Of a DNA stretch of 64,000 bases, positions 34,619-43,993 are shown one piece after another; positions within the stretch are counted from its first letter, which is position 1; the number at the start of each line of letters is the position of its first letter. Origin of the DNA: JANQMX01 sp965247175 (GTDB taxonomy: Bacteria > Pseudomonadota > Alphaproteobacteria > Kiloniellales > DSM-21159); the NCBI GenBank assembly GCA_965247175.1, contig OZ252006.1, positions 2,170,001 through 2,234,000 on the forward strand, read 5' to 3'. The position numbers and the translations under genes are program-made. The notes below the pieces were generated by a model. The model was not told where the DNA came from. It made no database searches and was given only the letters and a program-made list of their open reading frames with translations.

Positions 34619-35383
34619 ATGACCAATGAGCTCTTCAATCTGGCCGGACGGCTTGCCTGCGTGACCGGTGCCAGTTCAGGGATCGGCCAGGCGATTGCCA
34701 GCGCCTTGGCTGCTGCCGGCGCTGCGGTCGTCGGAATAGCCCGCCGCCAACATGCCCTCGATGCCTGGCGCAGCGCGCAGCGCGAGAACGGCCGCAATGT
34801 CGAGACCTTGCAGGCAAACCTGGGCTCTCCCTCTGACGCCGAGGCTGTGGCTGAGATCGTGATCGCACGCTTCGGCCCCCCCGACATCCTGGTCAATGCG
34901 GCCGGCATCAACCCGCGCCGCCCGGCCGACGCCATCAGCATCGAAGACTGGCAGACGACCCTGGACCTGAACCTCTCGGTGCCGTTCTTTCTGGCACGGG
35001 CCTTCGTTCCGACCATGCGGGAAAAGGGTTGGGGTCGGATCATCAACATTGCCTCCCTGCAATCCGAGCGGGCCTTCAAAGACGGGATCGCCTACGGCGC
35101 GTCGAAGGGTGGGGTAGCGCAGGTGACCCGCGCCATGGCGGAGGCCTGGTCGCGTGACGGCATCGCCTGCAACGCCATCGCACCCGGCTTCTTTCCGACT
35201 GAGCTGACGGGGCCGGTCTTCGCCGATGCGACCGCGACCGAACGCTTGGCGGCACAGACCTGCATCGGCCGCAACGGCCGCCTGGAGGATCTCGCCGGAC
35301 CGGCGATTTTTCTCGCCTCGCCCGCCTCCGACTATGTCACCGGGCAGGTCGTTTACGTTGACGGCGGCTTCACGGCGAAATGA
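34619..35383 (+). CDS. SDR oxidoreductase, probable HpsO-type DHPS 2-dehydrogenase
   Basis: 254-residue SDR with TGASSGIGQ near residue 17, NAAGIN near 93, catalytic Tyr/Lys in YGASKGG (about 160-165) and C-terminal VTGQVVYVDGGF. Nine bases after the HpsN-like gene. In Cupriavidus two extra dehydrogenases interconvert DHPS enantiomers through the 2-keto form; by position this SDR is one of the pair. It also resembles gluconate 5-dehydrogenases. Confidence 0.8.
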   Translation: MTNELFNLAGRLACVTGASSGIGQAIASALAAAGAAVVGIARRQHALDAWRSAQRENGRNVETLQANLGSPSDAEAVAEIVIARFGPPDILVNAAGINPRRPADAISIEDWQTTLDLNLSVPFFLARAFVPTMREKGWGRIINIASLQSERAFKDGIAYGASKGGVAQVTRAMAEAWSRDGIACNAIAPGFFPTELTGPVFADATATERLAAQTCIGRNGRLEDLAGPAIFLASPASDYVTGQVVYVDGGFTAK

Positions 35384-35390
35384 GCGCAGC

Positions 35391-36395
35391 ATGAGAGCAC
35401 TGGTCTACACCGCACCCGAGACCCTCGACTACCGCGAGGTGCCCGAGCCCGAGCGTCAAGCGGACGACGTTCTGGTTCGCGTCGAAGCGGTCGGCATCTG
35501 CGGCTCGGACATGCATGCCTATCTGGGTCACGACGAGCGGCGCATTGCCCCCCTCATCCTCGGGCACGAGGCCGCCGGCACCGTTGTCGAGGGCGGGCTG
35601 CGCGACCGGCGCGTGGTCATCAACCCGCTGGTAACGTGTGGGCGCTGCCCGGCCTGCATCTCGGGTCGGACGAACATCTGTGCCTCGCGGCAAATCATCT
35701 CCATGGCGCCGCGGCAGGGTGCCTTCGCCGATCTGGTGGCGATTCCGGAGCGCAATCTCGTCCCGATCCCCGAGGGCATGGACGTCGCCCGCGCTGCACT
35801 CGCCGAGCCAATCGCCACCGGCTGGCATGCGGTGGTCAAGGCCGCCGCCCTCTCCCACCAGCCCCTGGTCGAGTGCGACGCTCTTGTCTTCGGCGGCGGC
35901 GCCGTCGGCATGGCCGCGGCGCTCTCGCTCCACGCCCAGGGGTGCCGGCGCATCCACGTGGCAGAGACCAACCCCGGACGGCGCGAAACCGTCGCCAGGG
36001 CAGGCATCGGGACCGTCTACGACCCGCTCAACGAGCCCGGCCCTGGTGAGAACGCGGTCGACGTGGTGATCGACTGCGTCGGAGCGAAGCCGACGCGCAA
36101 GGCCGGTATCGCCGCGGTCCGGCCTGGGGGCGTCATCGCCCATGTCGGCCTGGCGGACGGCGTCGACGGGATGGACGTGCGCAAGTTGACCTTGCAAGAG
36201 GTCACCTTCATCGGCTGCTACACCTACACCATGGAGGATTTCCGCGCCTCGGTCTCAGCGATGCAGTCCGGCGCGCTTGGGGCCCTCGACTGGTTCGAGC
36301 AGCGCGACCTGGCCGATGGCATCGCAGCTTTCGAAGACCTGCTCCAAGGCCGCGCCGCGGCATCGAAAATCGTACTGCGCCCGCGCGGCGACTGA
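35391..36395 (+). CDS. Zinc-dependent alcohol dehydrogenase, probable HpsP-type
   Basis: 334 residues from ATG 35391, 7 bases after the SDR. Catalytic zinc site CGSDMHAYLGHDE and GHEAAG, structural zinc cysteines in CGRCPACISGRTNIC, and nucleotide-binding VFGGGAVGMAAALS. Reads as a sorbitol/threonine dehydrogenase type MDR. With the SDR it could epimerise the second hydroxyl of DHPS, but the assignment of which of the two matches hpsP is inference. Confidence 0.83.
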   Translation: MRALVYTAPETLDYREVPEPERQADDVLVRVEAVGICGSDMHAYLGHDERRIAPLILGHEAAGTVVEGGLRDRRVVINPLVTCGRCPACISGRTNICASRQIISMAPRQGAFADLVAIPERNLVPIPEGMDVARAALAEPIATGWHAVVKAAALSHQPLVECDALVFGGGAVGMAAALSLHAQGCRRIHVAETNPGRRETVARAGIGTVYDPLNEPGPGENAVDVVIDCVGAKPTRKAGIAAVRPGGVIAHVGLADGVDGMDVRKLTLQEVTFIGCYTYTMEDFRASVSAMQSGALGALDWFEQRDLADGIAAFEDLLQGRAAASKIVLRPRGD

Positions 36396-36434
36396 AACTG
36401 ATCAAGACCATCTCGAGAGAACAGGAGAATATCC

Positions 36435-36722
36435 GTGAGCGCACCGCATTTCATCGTTCACGACAAGGCCGACACCGTCGGCGTCATTGTCGTTGAGGGA
36501 GTCACCTCGGGCATGGCGCTCGACGGCTGGGTCATGGAGAACGACAGCCGCGTTCAGCTGCAGGCGAAGGCCAATATCCCGCTCGGCCACAAGATCGCCC
36601 TCGGCGATATCAAGGGCGGCGACACCATCATCAAGTACGGGCACGACATCGGCAAAGCTGTTGCCGACATCGCCGCCGGCGATCATGCCCATGTCCAGAA
36701 CGTCAAGACGAAGAAGTGGTAG
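36435..36722 (+). CDS. suyA: Sulfolactate sulfo-lyase, small subunit (SAF domain)
   Basis: 95 residues from GTG 36435, with ACAGGAG nine bases upstream. A compact SAF domain: GVIVVEGVTSGM, KANIPLGHKIALGDIKGGDTIIKYGHDIG, and HVQNVKT at the end, as in the small subunits of altronate-dehydratase-like lyases. Together with the next gene it splits (2R)-sulfolactate to pyruvate and sulfite. Confidence 0.9.
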   Translation: MSAPHFIVHDKADTVGVIVVEGVTSGMALDGWVMENDSRVQLQAKANIPLGHKIALGDIKGGDTIIKYGHDIGKAVADIAAGDHAHVQNVKTKKW

Positions 36723-36727
36723 AGACG

Positions 36728-37897
36728 ATGAGCACGAACGGGATTCATGGCTACCGGCGGGACAACGGCCGCATCGGCATTCGCAACCATGTGGTCATCC
36801 TGCCTCTGGACGACCTCTCCAACGCTGCCTCTGAAAAGGTGGCCAACAACATCGACGGCTGCCTCGCCCTGCCCCACCACTATGGCCGGCTGCAGTTCGG
36901 CGAGGATCTCGATCTGCATTTCCGCACCCTGATCGGCACCGGCTGCAACCCGAACGTCGCCGCGGTCATCGTCATCGGCATCGAGCCGAAATGGACCGGC
37001 CGCGTGGTCGACGGCATCGCCAAGACCGGCAAGCCTGTCGAGGGCTTCGCCATCGAGGGCCACGGCGAGATCAAGGTCGTCGCTGACGCTTCGCGACGGG
37101 CCAAGGAGTTCTCGCAGTGGGCAAGCGAGCTGCAGCGCGAGCCCTGCGAAATGTCCGAGCTCTGGATCTCGACCAAGTGCGGCGAGTCCGACACGACGTC
37201 CGGACTCGCCTCTTGCCCGACCGTCGGCAACATGATCGACAAGATGGACGAGGCTGGGGCCTACACCTGCTTCGGCGAAACCTCCGAGCTGACCGGGGCC
37301 GAGAAGGTTTGCGCCGCCCGCGCCGCAACCCCCGAGGTTGGAGAGAAGTTCCTCAGGACCTGGCAGGCCTACATGGACGAGGTCATCGAGCCCCATAAGA
37401 CCTCGGACCTTTCGGAGAGCCAGCCGACCGCGGGCAACATTGCCGGCGGCCTGACCACCATCGAAGAAAAAGCCTTTGGCAACCTGCAGAAGATCGGCAG
37501 GAAGGCGCGCTACATCGACGTCCTGGAGCCCGCCGAAGCGCCGGCCAAGGGGGCGGGCCTCTATTTCATGGACACCTCCTCGGCGGCGGCCGAGTGCGTG
37601 ACCCTGCAGGCGGCGGCCGGCTTCGTCGTCCACCTCTTCCCGACCGGGCAAGGCAACATCATCGGCAACCCGATCGAGCCGGTCATCAAGCTAACCGCCA
37701 ATCCCAAGACGGTGCGCGAGATGGGCGAGCACATCGATCTCGATTGTTCGGGCATCCTCAGGGGCGAGATGGACCTGGACGAGGCGGGCGACGCCCTGAT
37801 CGACATCACACGGCGCACCTGCAATGGCCGGCTGACCGCCGCGGAGGCTTTGAAGCACCGCGAGTTCGTCATGACCAAACTCTATCGCAGCGCTTGA
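36728..37897 (+). CDS. suyB: Sulfolactate sulfo-lyase, large subunit (UxaA family)
   Basis: 389 residues from ATG 36728, five bases after suyA. UxaA-family catalytic subunit: GYRRDNGRIGIRNHVVILPLDD at the N-terminus, STKCGESDTTSGLASCPTVGNMID in the middle with cysteines that suit an iron-sulfur cluster, and FPTGQGNIIGNPIEPVIK near residue 305. Separate small and large subunits, TRAP transport and the HpsN-like gene favour SuyB over altronate dehydratase. No sulfite oxidase or exporter gene is in the window. Confidence 0.9.
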   Translation: MSTNGIHGYRRDNGRIGIRNHVVILPLDDLSNAASEKVANNIDGCLALPHHYGRLQFGEDLDLHFRTLIGTGCNPNVAAVIVIGIEPKWTGRVVDGIAKTGKPVEGFAIEGHGEIKVVADASRRAKEFSQWASELQREPCEMSELWISTKCGESDTTSGLASCPTVGNMIDKMDEAGAYTCFGETSELTGAEKVCAARAATPEVGEKFLRTWQAYMDEVIEPHKTSDLSESQPTAGNIAGGLTTIEEKAFGNLQKIGRKARYIDVLEPAEAPAKGAGLYFMDTSSAAAECVTLQAAAGFVVHLFPTGQGNIIGNPIEPVIKLTANPKTVREMGEHIDLDCSGILRGEMDLDEAGDALIDITRRTCNGRLTAAEALKHREFVMTKLYRSA

Positions 37898-37904
37898 CGC
37901 AGCC

Positions 37905-37949
37905 GGTCCGGAGCCACGCCCGCAGGCCGCTCCGGACCGTCCTTTCTTT
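37905..37949 (+). terminator. Terminator between suyB and the stress-protein gene
   Basis: Perfect 10-bp stem (GGTCCGGAGC 37905-37914 with GCTCCGGACC 37929-37938), 14-base loop, then the T-rich GTCCTTTCTTTC. It starts 7 bases after suyB and would end or weaken the sulfonate transcript. Confidence 0.68.
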
Positions 37950-37973
37950 CACGCGGAACCTCGGAGAGGCGGC

Positions 37974-38378
37974 ATGTACAAGAAAATCATCGCGGCATTG
38001 GGCCTAAGCCACGGCCACGGTGTGGCCGCGCTGGAAGCGGCGCGCCAACTCAAGACTGAGGGCGGCAAGATTGTTGCCTTGCATGTGCTGGAGCCTGTGC
38101 CGGGCTTCGCCAGCTACTACCTCCCAGAGGATCACGAGAGCCGGATCCGCAAGGAGGCCGAGGCCGCCATCCGCGAGCGCGTGGGCGCCAAGGCGGACGC
38201 GGAGATAGTCGTGCTGTCCGGCAGCCCCGGGCCCGCGATCACGGAGTACGCCGAGGAGATCGGTGCCGACTGCATCATCGTTGGCTCGCACAAACCCGAC
38301 CTGCAGGACTATTTGCTCGGCTCGACGGCGGCGCGCGTGGTCCGCCATGCCCCCTGTTCCGTTCACGTGTTGCGCTAA
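37974..38378 (+). CDS. Universal stress protein (UspA family)
   Basis: 134 residues with a Rossmann-like UspA fold. The ATP-binding type motif GSHKPDLQDYLLGSTAARVVRHAPCSVHVLR (from about residue 104) has the G-2x-G-9x-G-S/T pattern partly kept. Genes of this kind often sit beside TRAP transporters (compare TeaD of the ectoine transporter), where they regulate transport. GGAGAGG precedes the ATG. Confidence 0.9.
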   Translation: MYKKIIAALGLSHGHGVAALEAARQLKTEGGKIVALHVLEPVPGFASYYLPEDHESRIRKEAEAAIRERVGAKADAEIVVLSGSPGPAITEYAEEIGADCIIVGSHKPDLQDYLLGSTAARVVRHAPCSVHVLR

Positions 38379-38529
38379 GGGAAAACCCTGTCGCAGCTAT
38401 CGTTCTTCTCAGTCGTGTTCATCGATCACACGGACACAGACGTCACGGTTGCAGCTGCAATGACGTTGGTGACTCAGCTGAGACGCCAACTCAACTGACT
38501 CAAAAATCGATTCGGCCTGATTAAAAAAA

Positions 38530-38606
38530 TGGCGCGCCCGGCAGGATTCGAACCTGCGACCCCATGCTTAGAAGGCACGTGCTCTATCCAGCTGAGCTAC
38601 GGGCGC
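38530..38606 (-). tRNA. tRNA-Arg, anticodon TCT
   Basis: 77 bases on the minus strand with encoded CCA (38530-38532). The 7-bp acceptor stem (GCGCCCG with CGGGCGC), D-arm AGCTCAGCTGGATAGAGC, anticodon stem CGTGC/GCATG around the loop CTTCTAA, and T-loop TTCGAATC are all present. Loop positions 34-36 give TCT, which reads AGA. Confidence 0.96.
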
Positions 38607-38697
38607 TGGCGCGGCTATGCCGGCTTTCTGCCTGCCGAAAGCGGGCGACACAAGTGGCGGCGTAACAGCCGTCGACGTGGAATGCCGAGCGCCTCGG

Positions 38698-39003
38698 CTA
38701 ATGCGTCCAAGGCGCCAGGCGGCGATTGCTGAAGTTGTCGGCGTAGGACTTGGGGCGCACCACCCGCTCCTGCGGCTCATCGACGCTGTACATGTAGCCG
38801 CGTTTCTTGGCCAGCGCGATCGCCTCTTCCTTGCTTTCGAAGGTGAGACGGACCTGCTGATTGGTGTCCGGCGACGCAACCCAACCCATCAGGGGCTCGA
38901 CCGAGCGGGCCGCGGTCGGCTCGAACTCCATCACCCAGTGCTTGGTGTTGCCGCGCCCGGACTGCATGGCGGTCTTGGGAAGCTTGAAAATGCGCACCTG
39001 CAT
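38698..39003 (-). CDS. NADH dehydrogenase accessory subunit, NDUFS4-like
   Basis: 101 residues. The pattern RIFKLPKTAMQSGRG...WVMEFE, then GWVASPDT...RLTFESKEEAIALAKKRGY, and the C-terminal YADNFSNRRLAPWTH are the ETC_C1_NDUFS4 family, an accessory complex I subunit shared by Alphaproteobacteria and mitochondria. Stands alone beside tRNA-Arg, away from any nuo operon. Confidence 0.92.
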   Translation of the reverse strand: MQVRIFKLPKTAMQSGRGNTKHWVMEFEPTAARSVEPLMGWVASPDTNQQVRLTFESKEEAIALAKKRGYMYSVDEPQERVVRPKSYADNFSNRRLAPWTH

Positions 39004-39074
39004 GGGCCCAACCTCTACCCTAGCGTCGAGAATCGAGCGTGGCAGGACACTGAGCCTGCCTCGCTGTCCCGGAT

Positions 39075-41525
39075 CTAGTTGGTGCTGCGCAGATTGTCGA
39101 GCAGCTCTTGGGCCTGGGCCCGTTCCGGGAAGGGCCGCTCATCCTCCAGGACCCGCGTCAACAGGTCTTTGGCTGCATCCGCCTGGCCTTGCGCCACGCG
39201 CACGTGTGCCAAGTGGTAGAGGAAGGTCGGCACGCCCGTGGTCAACTGATCGGCCCGTTCAAGGAAGATGGCCGCCTGATTGAGGTCGCCGGTGCGATAG
39301 AGCACCCAGCCAAGGGTGTCGAGATAATAGGGATTGTTCGAAGCCTGGAACCGCTCCGCCAAGGCCAGGGCTTCGGCCAGCAGCTCCTGGTTCTCGGGAT
39401 AGGCATCGGCGATCAGGGCCGCCAGGTTGTTTGCGGCAATGTCCTGGCCCGGGTCCTGAGCCAGCATCTCCCGGTAGACCTCTGCCGCTTCGTCGTAGCG
39501 ACGCTGGGTGTGCAGCAGACTGGCCTTCATGAAATGCAGGCGGCCATCGTTCGGCATCGCCGCCAGGCCCTCGTCCAGGGTGACGAGTGCGTCATCCACT
39601 GCCTCCTGGCTCAACTGCAGGCGGGCAAGGGCGGCGTAGGTCCGCGTGTCCCTATTGTCGCGCGCCATGGCTTCGCGGAAGGCGGCCGTAGCGGCGTCGG
39701 CTTGACCAATACCAGCCAGCACCTGGCCTTGGCGGAACGGTCCGATCGCGAGATTGGGCGTCCGGCCCGAATAGTCTTCCAGGTAAGCCAAGAGCGGCTC
39801 CGTCTCGCCGAGAGCGAGCCAAGCATCGACGAGTCCATCGAGCGCAATGGTGCGGCTCGGCGCCTCGGCCAGGGTCTTCTTAAAGGAGTCCACCGCCTCG
39901 TCGTAGCGGTTCTGCCCCAGATAAATGCGTCCCAGCAGCTGCCAGCCGACCACCTGACGCGCCTTGTTGTCGGACTGGGCGAGACCGTTGGCCAAGCCTT
40001 CGGCTTCATCGAACTCACTGTCGGCAATCAGGAGGTCAGCCTTGGTGGCCAGCGCGATCAGGTTATCGGGTTGGCGCTGCAGAAGGGCCTCGAGAGCGCT
40101 TGCAGCTCCCTGGCGCTCTCCGGTCCGTGCCAAGAGCTGAATGAGGCGCAGCTGAACGGTAGCGTTGTCCGGCTCGAGGGTCGCCAGATGTCGCAGGGCC
40201 TCGACCGCCAAGCCCTGCTGCCCGCCGGCAATGAGACCCGTGGCCAGCAGGTCGAGCGCCTCGCGTTGATTGGGCTCGCCGCGGAGAATGGCCCGCAGGT
40301 CGGCGACGGCTTCGTCGTGCCGGCCGTCACCCAGCAAGATCCGGGACCGCAGGAGCAAGGCGCCCGTATTGGCCGGCTCGACCTCGATAACATTCTCGGC
40401 CAAGCCCAGTGCCTTTTCAGCATCGCGCCCAGCGAACGCCATGCGGGCCAGGGCAAGCTGCGCCGCCAGGCCTTGCGGGCCTTCCGGGTCGCGCTCGGCG
40501 ATCTCCTCGAAGACCTGCTGGGCGGCCTCCGGCCGGGCATGACGGGAGTAGAGTTCCGCCAAACCGAAGCGCAGGCCGTCGCTTTCCGGGGAGCCACTGA
40601 TGAAGGTCTGCAGGGCTTCTTCCGCCGCATCGAAGGAGCGCTGGTTGGCCAAGAAATCGACCAAGAGCAGCTTGAAGGTCTCGTCCTCAGGGCGTTCATC
40701 GATGGCGCTGCGCAGCAGCGTCTCGGCATCGTCAGGGCGTCCCCAGGCGATCAGCAGTCGCGCCAGATTGATGCGATACAGCGCCTTATCCGGCTCCAGC
40801 TCGAAGAGCTCAGAGAAGAGCTGCTCGATGTCATTGCGTTCGTCATGCTGCAAGTGCAGCGCAATCTTCAACAGCCGCAGCGCAGTGTTGTCCGGCAGGC
40901 GCTCCAGGGCGGATGCCAAAACGGCGACAGCTGCGTCGTGAGACCCTTCGCGCTCCAGGATGCCGGACATGAGCGACAAGGACGGCACCGAGTTCTGATC
41001 GATCTCGAGCGCCTTCTCGGCCGCGGCGCGCGCATCGCTCAGGCGGTTTTCGCGCAGGGCTACGGCACCGGCAAGCGCGTGTGCGTCGGCCGCATTGGGT
41101 GCGAGGGTCAACGCCGTTTCCGCTTGCGATGCAGCCGAGGCGAGATCTCCACCATAGAGGTAGATGGTGCCGAGCCGGATCGTCGAACCAACGTGTTGCG
41201 GGTCCTGGGCCAGCACTGCGGAATAGGCCGCGAAGGCGCCTCTCCAGTTGGCTTCCCGCTCCTGAATTTGCCCCAGGTAGTAGAGAGCCTCGACACCTTT
41301 CGGATTGATCTGGCGAGCGTTCTTGAACTCCAGGCGAGCCTTTTGGTACTCGCCGGCTTGGAAGAGCTCACGACCCTTTTCGAGATAGGCCTGCTCTCTT
41401 TCCTCCGGCCCGTCGCAGGCGGCCAGCAACAGCGCTGCTGCGAGAAAGACCAGGATGCCGCGCCAGGCGAGCTTCTGTCCGGGAGCGTTGCGCCTCTGGA
41501 ATCGCTGTCCTGCCATCGCCTCCAT
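39075..41525 (-). CDS. TPR-repeat lipoprotein, PrsT type (PEP-CTERM/exopolysaccharide associated)
   Basis: 816 residues from ATG 41525, which has AGGAGG ten bases upstream; the frame opens at 41642. A lipoprotein signal ends in LLLAA-Cys (37 residues from this start). The rest is tetratricopeptide repeats, beginning YLEKGRELFQAGEYQKARLEFKNARQINP and continuing to the C-terminus. This architecture matches PrsT of exosortase/PEP-CTERM exopolysaccharide loci. It is divergent from the export protein gene at 42113. No exosortase lies in the window, so the role is inferred. Confidence 0.85.
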   Translation of the reverse strand: MEAMAGQRFQRRNAPGQKLAWRGILVFLAAALLLAACDGPEEREQAYLEKGRELFQAGEYQKARLEFKNARQINPKGVEALYYLGQIQEREANWRGAFAAYSAVLAQDPQHVGSTIRLGTIYLYGGDLASAASQAETALTLAPNAADAHALAGAVALRENRLSDARAAAEKALEIDQNSVPSLSLMSGILEREGSHDAAVAVLASALERLPDNTALRLLKIALHLQHDERNDIEQLFSELFELEPDKALYRINLARLLIAWGRPDDAETLLRSAIDERPEDETFKLLLVDFLANQRSFDAAEEALQTFISGSPESDGLRFGLAELYSRHARPEAAQQVFEEIAERDPEGPQGLAAQLALARMAFAGRDAEKALGLAENVIEVEPANTGALLLRSRILLGDGRHDEAVADLRAILRGEPNQREALDLLATGLIAGGQQGLAVEALRHLATLEPDNATVQLRLIQLLARTGERQGAASALEALLQRQPDNLIALATKADLLIADSEFDEAEGLANGLAQSDNKARQVVGWQLLGRIYLGQNRYDEAVDSFKKTLAEAPSRTIALDGLVDAWLALGETEPLLAYLEDYSGRTPNLAIGPFRQGQVLAGIGQADAATAAFREAMARDNRDTRTYAALARLQLSQEAVDDALVTLDEGLAAMPNDGRLHFMKASLLHTQRRYDEAAEVYREMLAQDPGQDIAANNLAALIADAYPENQELLAEALALAERFQASNNPYYLDTLGWVLYRTGDLNQAAIFLERADQLTTGVPTFLYHLAHVRVAQGQADAAKDLLTRVLEDERPFPERAQAQELLDNLRSTN

Positions 41526-42112
41526 CACCGGCCATCCTCCTCGCATTGGTCCGCCCGTCGCACCACCGCCAAAAGCCGGTTTGCTCGGCGCCGTTTCGCT
41601 CCCGCCACCCCGCGCATCTCGCACAGGCAAGCCACCATACAACGCCGGATTAGTCCGACCGTTGTTTCTCGCTCAAGAATGGTTAAGCCTTTGCATAAGC
41701 CGGAACTCGCGTGGGGAAAAGGTCGAAGCCAAAAAAGTTCCAGATAGAAGTCCCAATTCGACCTCTCTACGAGCAATCTATGAGGGCTCGCTTAGCAGGT
41801 CGACAAAAGCCAGGGCAATCCGCCCGCACCTGCGCCCGGACGCACGACGCTGCTGCTATGCTCGGGAAAGATGGCATCGCAATGGCAAGACGCCCGCACG
41901 GTGTTTCTCGAAAGGCCGGCCGCAGGGCGCCGAGCCATTGTTGCGGGGATAGAGGGAAGTTGTATAAACCCTTGGTTAAAGAGGCCCGCCGCAGGCTGGA
42001 CGGGTGGTTTGCCGGATGGGTGGTCTGATGTGCCATTGGCCGCCTGCCCCCCACGATCGAAACCGCGCGACCCAGACAGCGCACGCGAGACAGCAGCACG
42101 AAAGAGGAGCCT
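41526..42112. other. 587-base intergenic region between divergent exopolysaccharide genes
   Basis: Lies between the TPR lipoprotein (minus) and the export protein (plus). Short open frames exist here but none has a ribosome site plus recognisable product. It should hold both divergent promoters. I see no strong palindrome or clear sigma-70 pair; AGAGGAGCC at 42104-42112 is the ribosome site of the export protein. Confidence 0.55.
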
Positions 42113-42739
42113 ATGGCCCGCCCCACCCTTCTCCGGTCCCTGTTCCCGCGCCTGGCCGGGCTCTGCCTCGGCCTGGCTGCCGCCGCAGGCCTTGCCGCGG
42201 CATCCGCATCCGCCCAGCAACTGGTCACGCCCACCCAAGGCAGCTACCGCCTCAATCCCGGCGATGTCATCGAGATCTCCGTCTGGAAGGAGCCCGAGCT
42301 GCAGCGCGAGGTCCTGCTGCTGCCCGACGGCAACATCGCCTTCCCCCTGGTCGGCACCGTCCAGGCCGCAGGACGCACCCCAGATGAAATCCAGGCCGAG
42401 GTCGAGGAGCGCCTCACCCGCTTCTTCCCGGAGCCCGTGGTCACCGTCTCCATCCTCCAGGTCGCCGGCAACAAGCTCTACGTCACCGGACAGGTCAATC
42501 AGCCCGGACAGTTCACCGTCGACCAGCCCATCGACGTGCTCCAGGCCATCGCCCTCGCAGGCGGCCTCACCGCCTTCGCCGATGAGGACGATATCTATGT
42601 CCTGCGCCGCGCCGCAGACGGAAGCCAGAGCGCCATCGCCTTCGACTATGACGACGTCACCGACGGGAGCGACCTCTCCTCCAACATCGTCCTGCAGCAG
42701 GGCGACGTGGTCGTCGTCCCCACCGCTGGCCTCTTCTAG
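42113..42739 (+). CDS. Polysaccharide export protein, Wza/GumB type
   Basis: 208 residues. A signal peptide (residues 1-32, ending ASASAQQ) without a lipobox Cys, then the Poly_export domain (YRLNPGDVIEISVWKEPELQREVLLLPDGNIAFPLVGTVQAAGRTP) and a SLBB domain (KLYVTGQVNQPGQF...VLQAIALAGGLTAFADEDDIYVLRR). It would form the outer-membrane channel for exopolysaccharide. It is shorter than Wza and matches the XrtA-associated export proteins. Confidence 0.92.
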   Translation: MARPTLLRSLFPRLAGLCLGLAAAAGLAAASASAQQLVTPTQGSYRLNPGDVIEISVWKEPELQREVLLLPDGNIAFPLVGTVQAAGRTPDEIQAEVEERLTRFFPEPVVTVSILQVAGNKLYVTGQVNQPGQFTVDQPIDVLQAIALAGGLTAFADEDDIYVLRRAADGSQSAIAFDYDDVTDGSDLSSNIVLQQGDVVVVPTAGLF

Positions 42740-42778
42740 ACCCGCACCAAGGGAGCGTGTGAGCCGGGCCCCGGGCGG

Positions 42779-43993
42779 ATGAGCAGCCAGCACAGCGCAG
42801 CAAGCCGGCGCCATGAGACAGGCCGCAAGGCAGGCCGCCAGCTCAGCCTGGCCGCCGCCCTGGGCCTGCTGCTTGTGCCCCTGTGGCTCAGCCCGGCCGC
42901 CGCCAACTGGCGCATCGAGGGCCTCTTCCTGCAGGAGCTCTTCTACGACGACAACGTCACCCTGGCCGAAGACGACGAGGTCGACAGCTTCGGCCTGCGC
43001 GCCCAGCCCGGACTGCGCCTCTCCAAGGAAGCCCCCAACAGCCTCCTCGCCATCGAGGCCGAGCTCACCCACACGCGCTTCTTCTCGGAGAGCGATCTCG
43101 ACTCCACGGACCAGCGCGGCGCCGTCGAATACAACCGGCGGGGCAGCCGGGCCAGCTACGGCCTCTCGGCCGAATTCGTCCGCAACACCACGCGCGAAAG
43201 CGAGCTCGAGGACACCGGCCGCATCGACCGCTCCGTGCGCCGAACCTCATGGGCCGGCGGACCCTCCTTCACCTACCTCACAGGGCCCCTCTCCCGCATC
43301 GAGACGAGCGCCAGCGCAAACCGCGTCACCTTCGGCAGCGACGAGTTCGACGACTTCATCAACTTCGCAGGACAGCTCGCCTACATTCAGAGCATCACCC
43401 CGAGGGACGAGGTCGGCCTCGTCTTCACCGCAAGCCACTTCGACAGCGAGGACACGGAAAACACCGAGGCCGAGAACTACAGCCTCTCCGCACGCTGGAC
43501 CCGAAGCCCCAACGACCGCTTCGAAAGCACCATCGATGTCGGACTGCGGGTGACCAACTCCCGCTTCGACGAACCGGACGGACGCGAGAACGAAACCAGC
43601 GTCGGCTTCAACCTCCGTGGAGAGCTCGACTGGCAGTTCGACCAGGGCGAGATCAGCGCCTCCATCCTCAATGCCGCAGAGCCCTCCTCCGATGGCTCCC
43701 TCAGACAGAGAACCCGCGCCCAGAGCACCTTCCGGTACCGCCTCACCGAAAGGCTCTCGGCCCTCTTCGTCACAATCGCTGAACGCAGCGAAGACATCGA
43801 CGCCGCAACCGACGACGACGGAGAGCGCTTCTTCTTCTCCGTAAGCCCAAGCCTCTCCTACAGGCTCACAGAACAGTGGCGCCTCACAGGACAGTACCGC
43901 TTCAGGGGACAGGAACTCGACGACAGCGACCTCGCCCTCTCAAACGCTGTCCTCCTAACTCTCACCTACAACACTATTCCCTTCGCTTTCTGA
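42779..43993 (+). CDS. Outer-membrane beta-barrel protein of PEP-CTERM/exopolysaccharide type
   Basis: 404 residues. Signal peptide about residues 1-42 (ending AAAN), then alternating amphipathic strands with the pattern LQELFYDDNVTLAEDDEVDSFGLRAQPGLRL and an aromatic C-terminus ending IPFAF, as outer-membrane barrels require. Resembles the TIGR03016/EpsL-type barrel proteins next to exosortase systems. 39 bases after the export protein gene. Codon third positions are so C-rich that all three plus frames stay open for long stretches. Confidence 0.78.
   Translation: MSSQHSAASRRHETGRKAGRQLSLAAALGLLLVPLWLSPAAANWRIEGLFLQELFYDDNVTLAEDDEVDSFGLRAQPGLRLSKEAPNSLLAIEAELTHTRFFSESDLDSTDQRGAVEYNRRGSRASYGLSAEFVRNTTRESELEDTGRIDRSVRRTSWAGGPSFTYLTGPLSRIETSASANRVTFGSDEFDDFINFAGQLAYIQSITPRDEVGLVFTASHFDSEDTENTEAENYSLSARWTRSPNDRFESTIDVGLRVTNSRFDEPDGRENETSVGFNLRGELDWQFDQGEISASILNAAEPSSDGSLRQRTRAQSTFRYRLTERLSALFVTIAERSEDIDAATDDDGERFFFSVSPSLSYRLTEQWRLTGQYRFRGQELDDSDLALSNAVLLTLTYNTIPFAF

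Noticed and set aside
41711..42028. 105-codon frame in the intergenic region before the export protein gene
   Set aside because: GTG start without a ribosome site, basic low-complexity product, no recognisable fold.
42813..43782. Two extra long plus-strand frames inside the barrel protein gene
   Set aside because: Caused by C-rich third positions. Only the 42779 frame gives a signal peptide and beta-barrel pattern; the others are Ser/Pro/Thr or Arg-rich.
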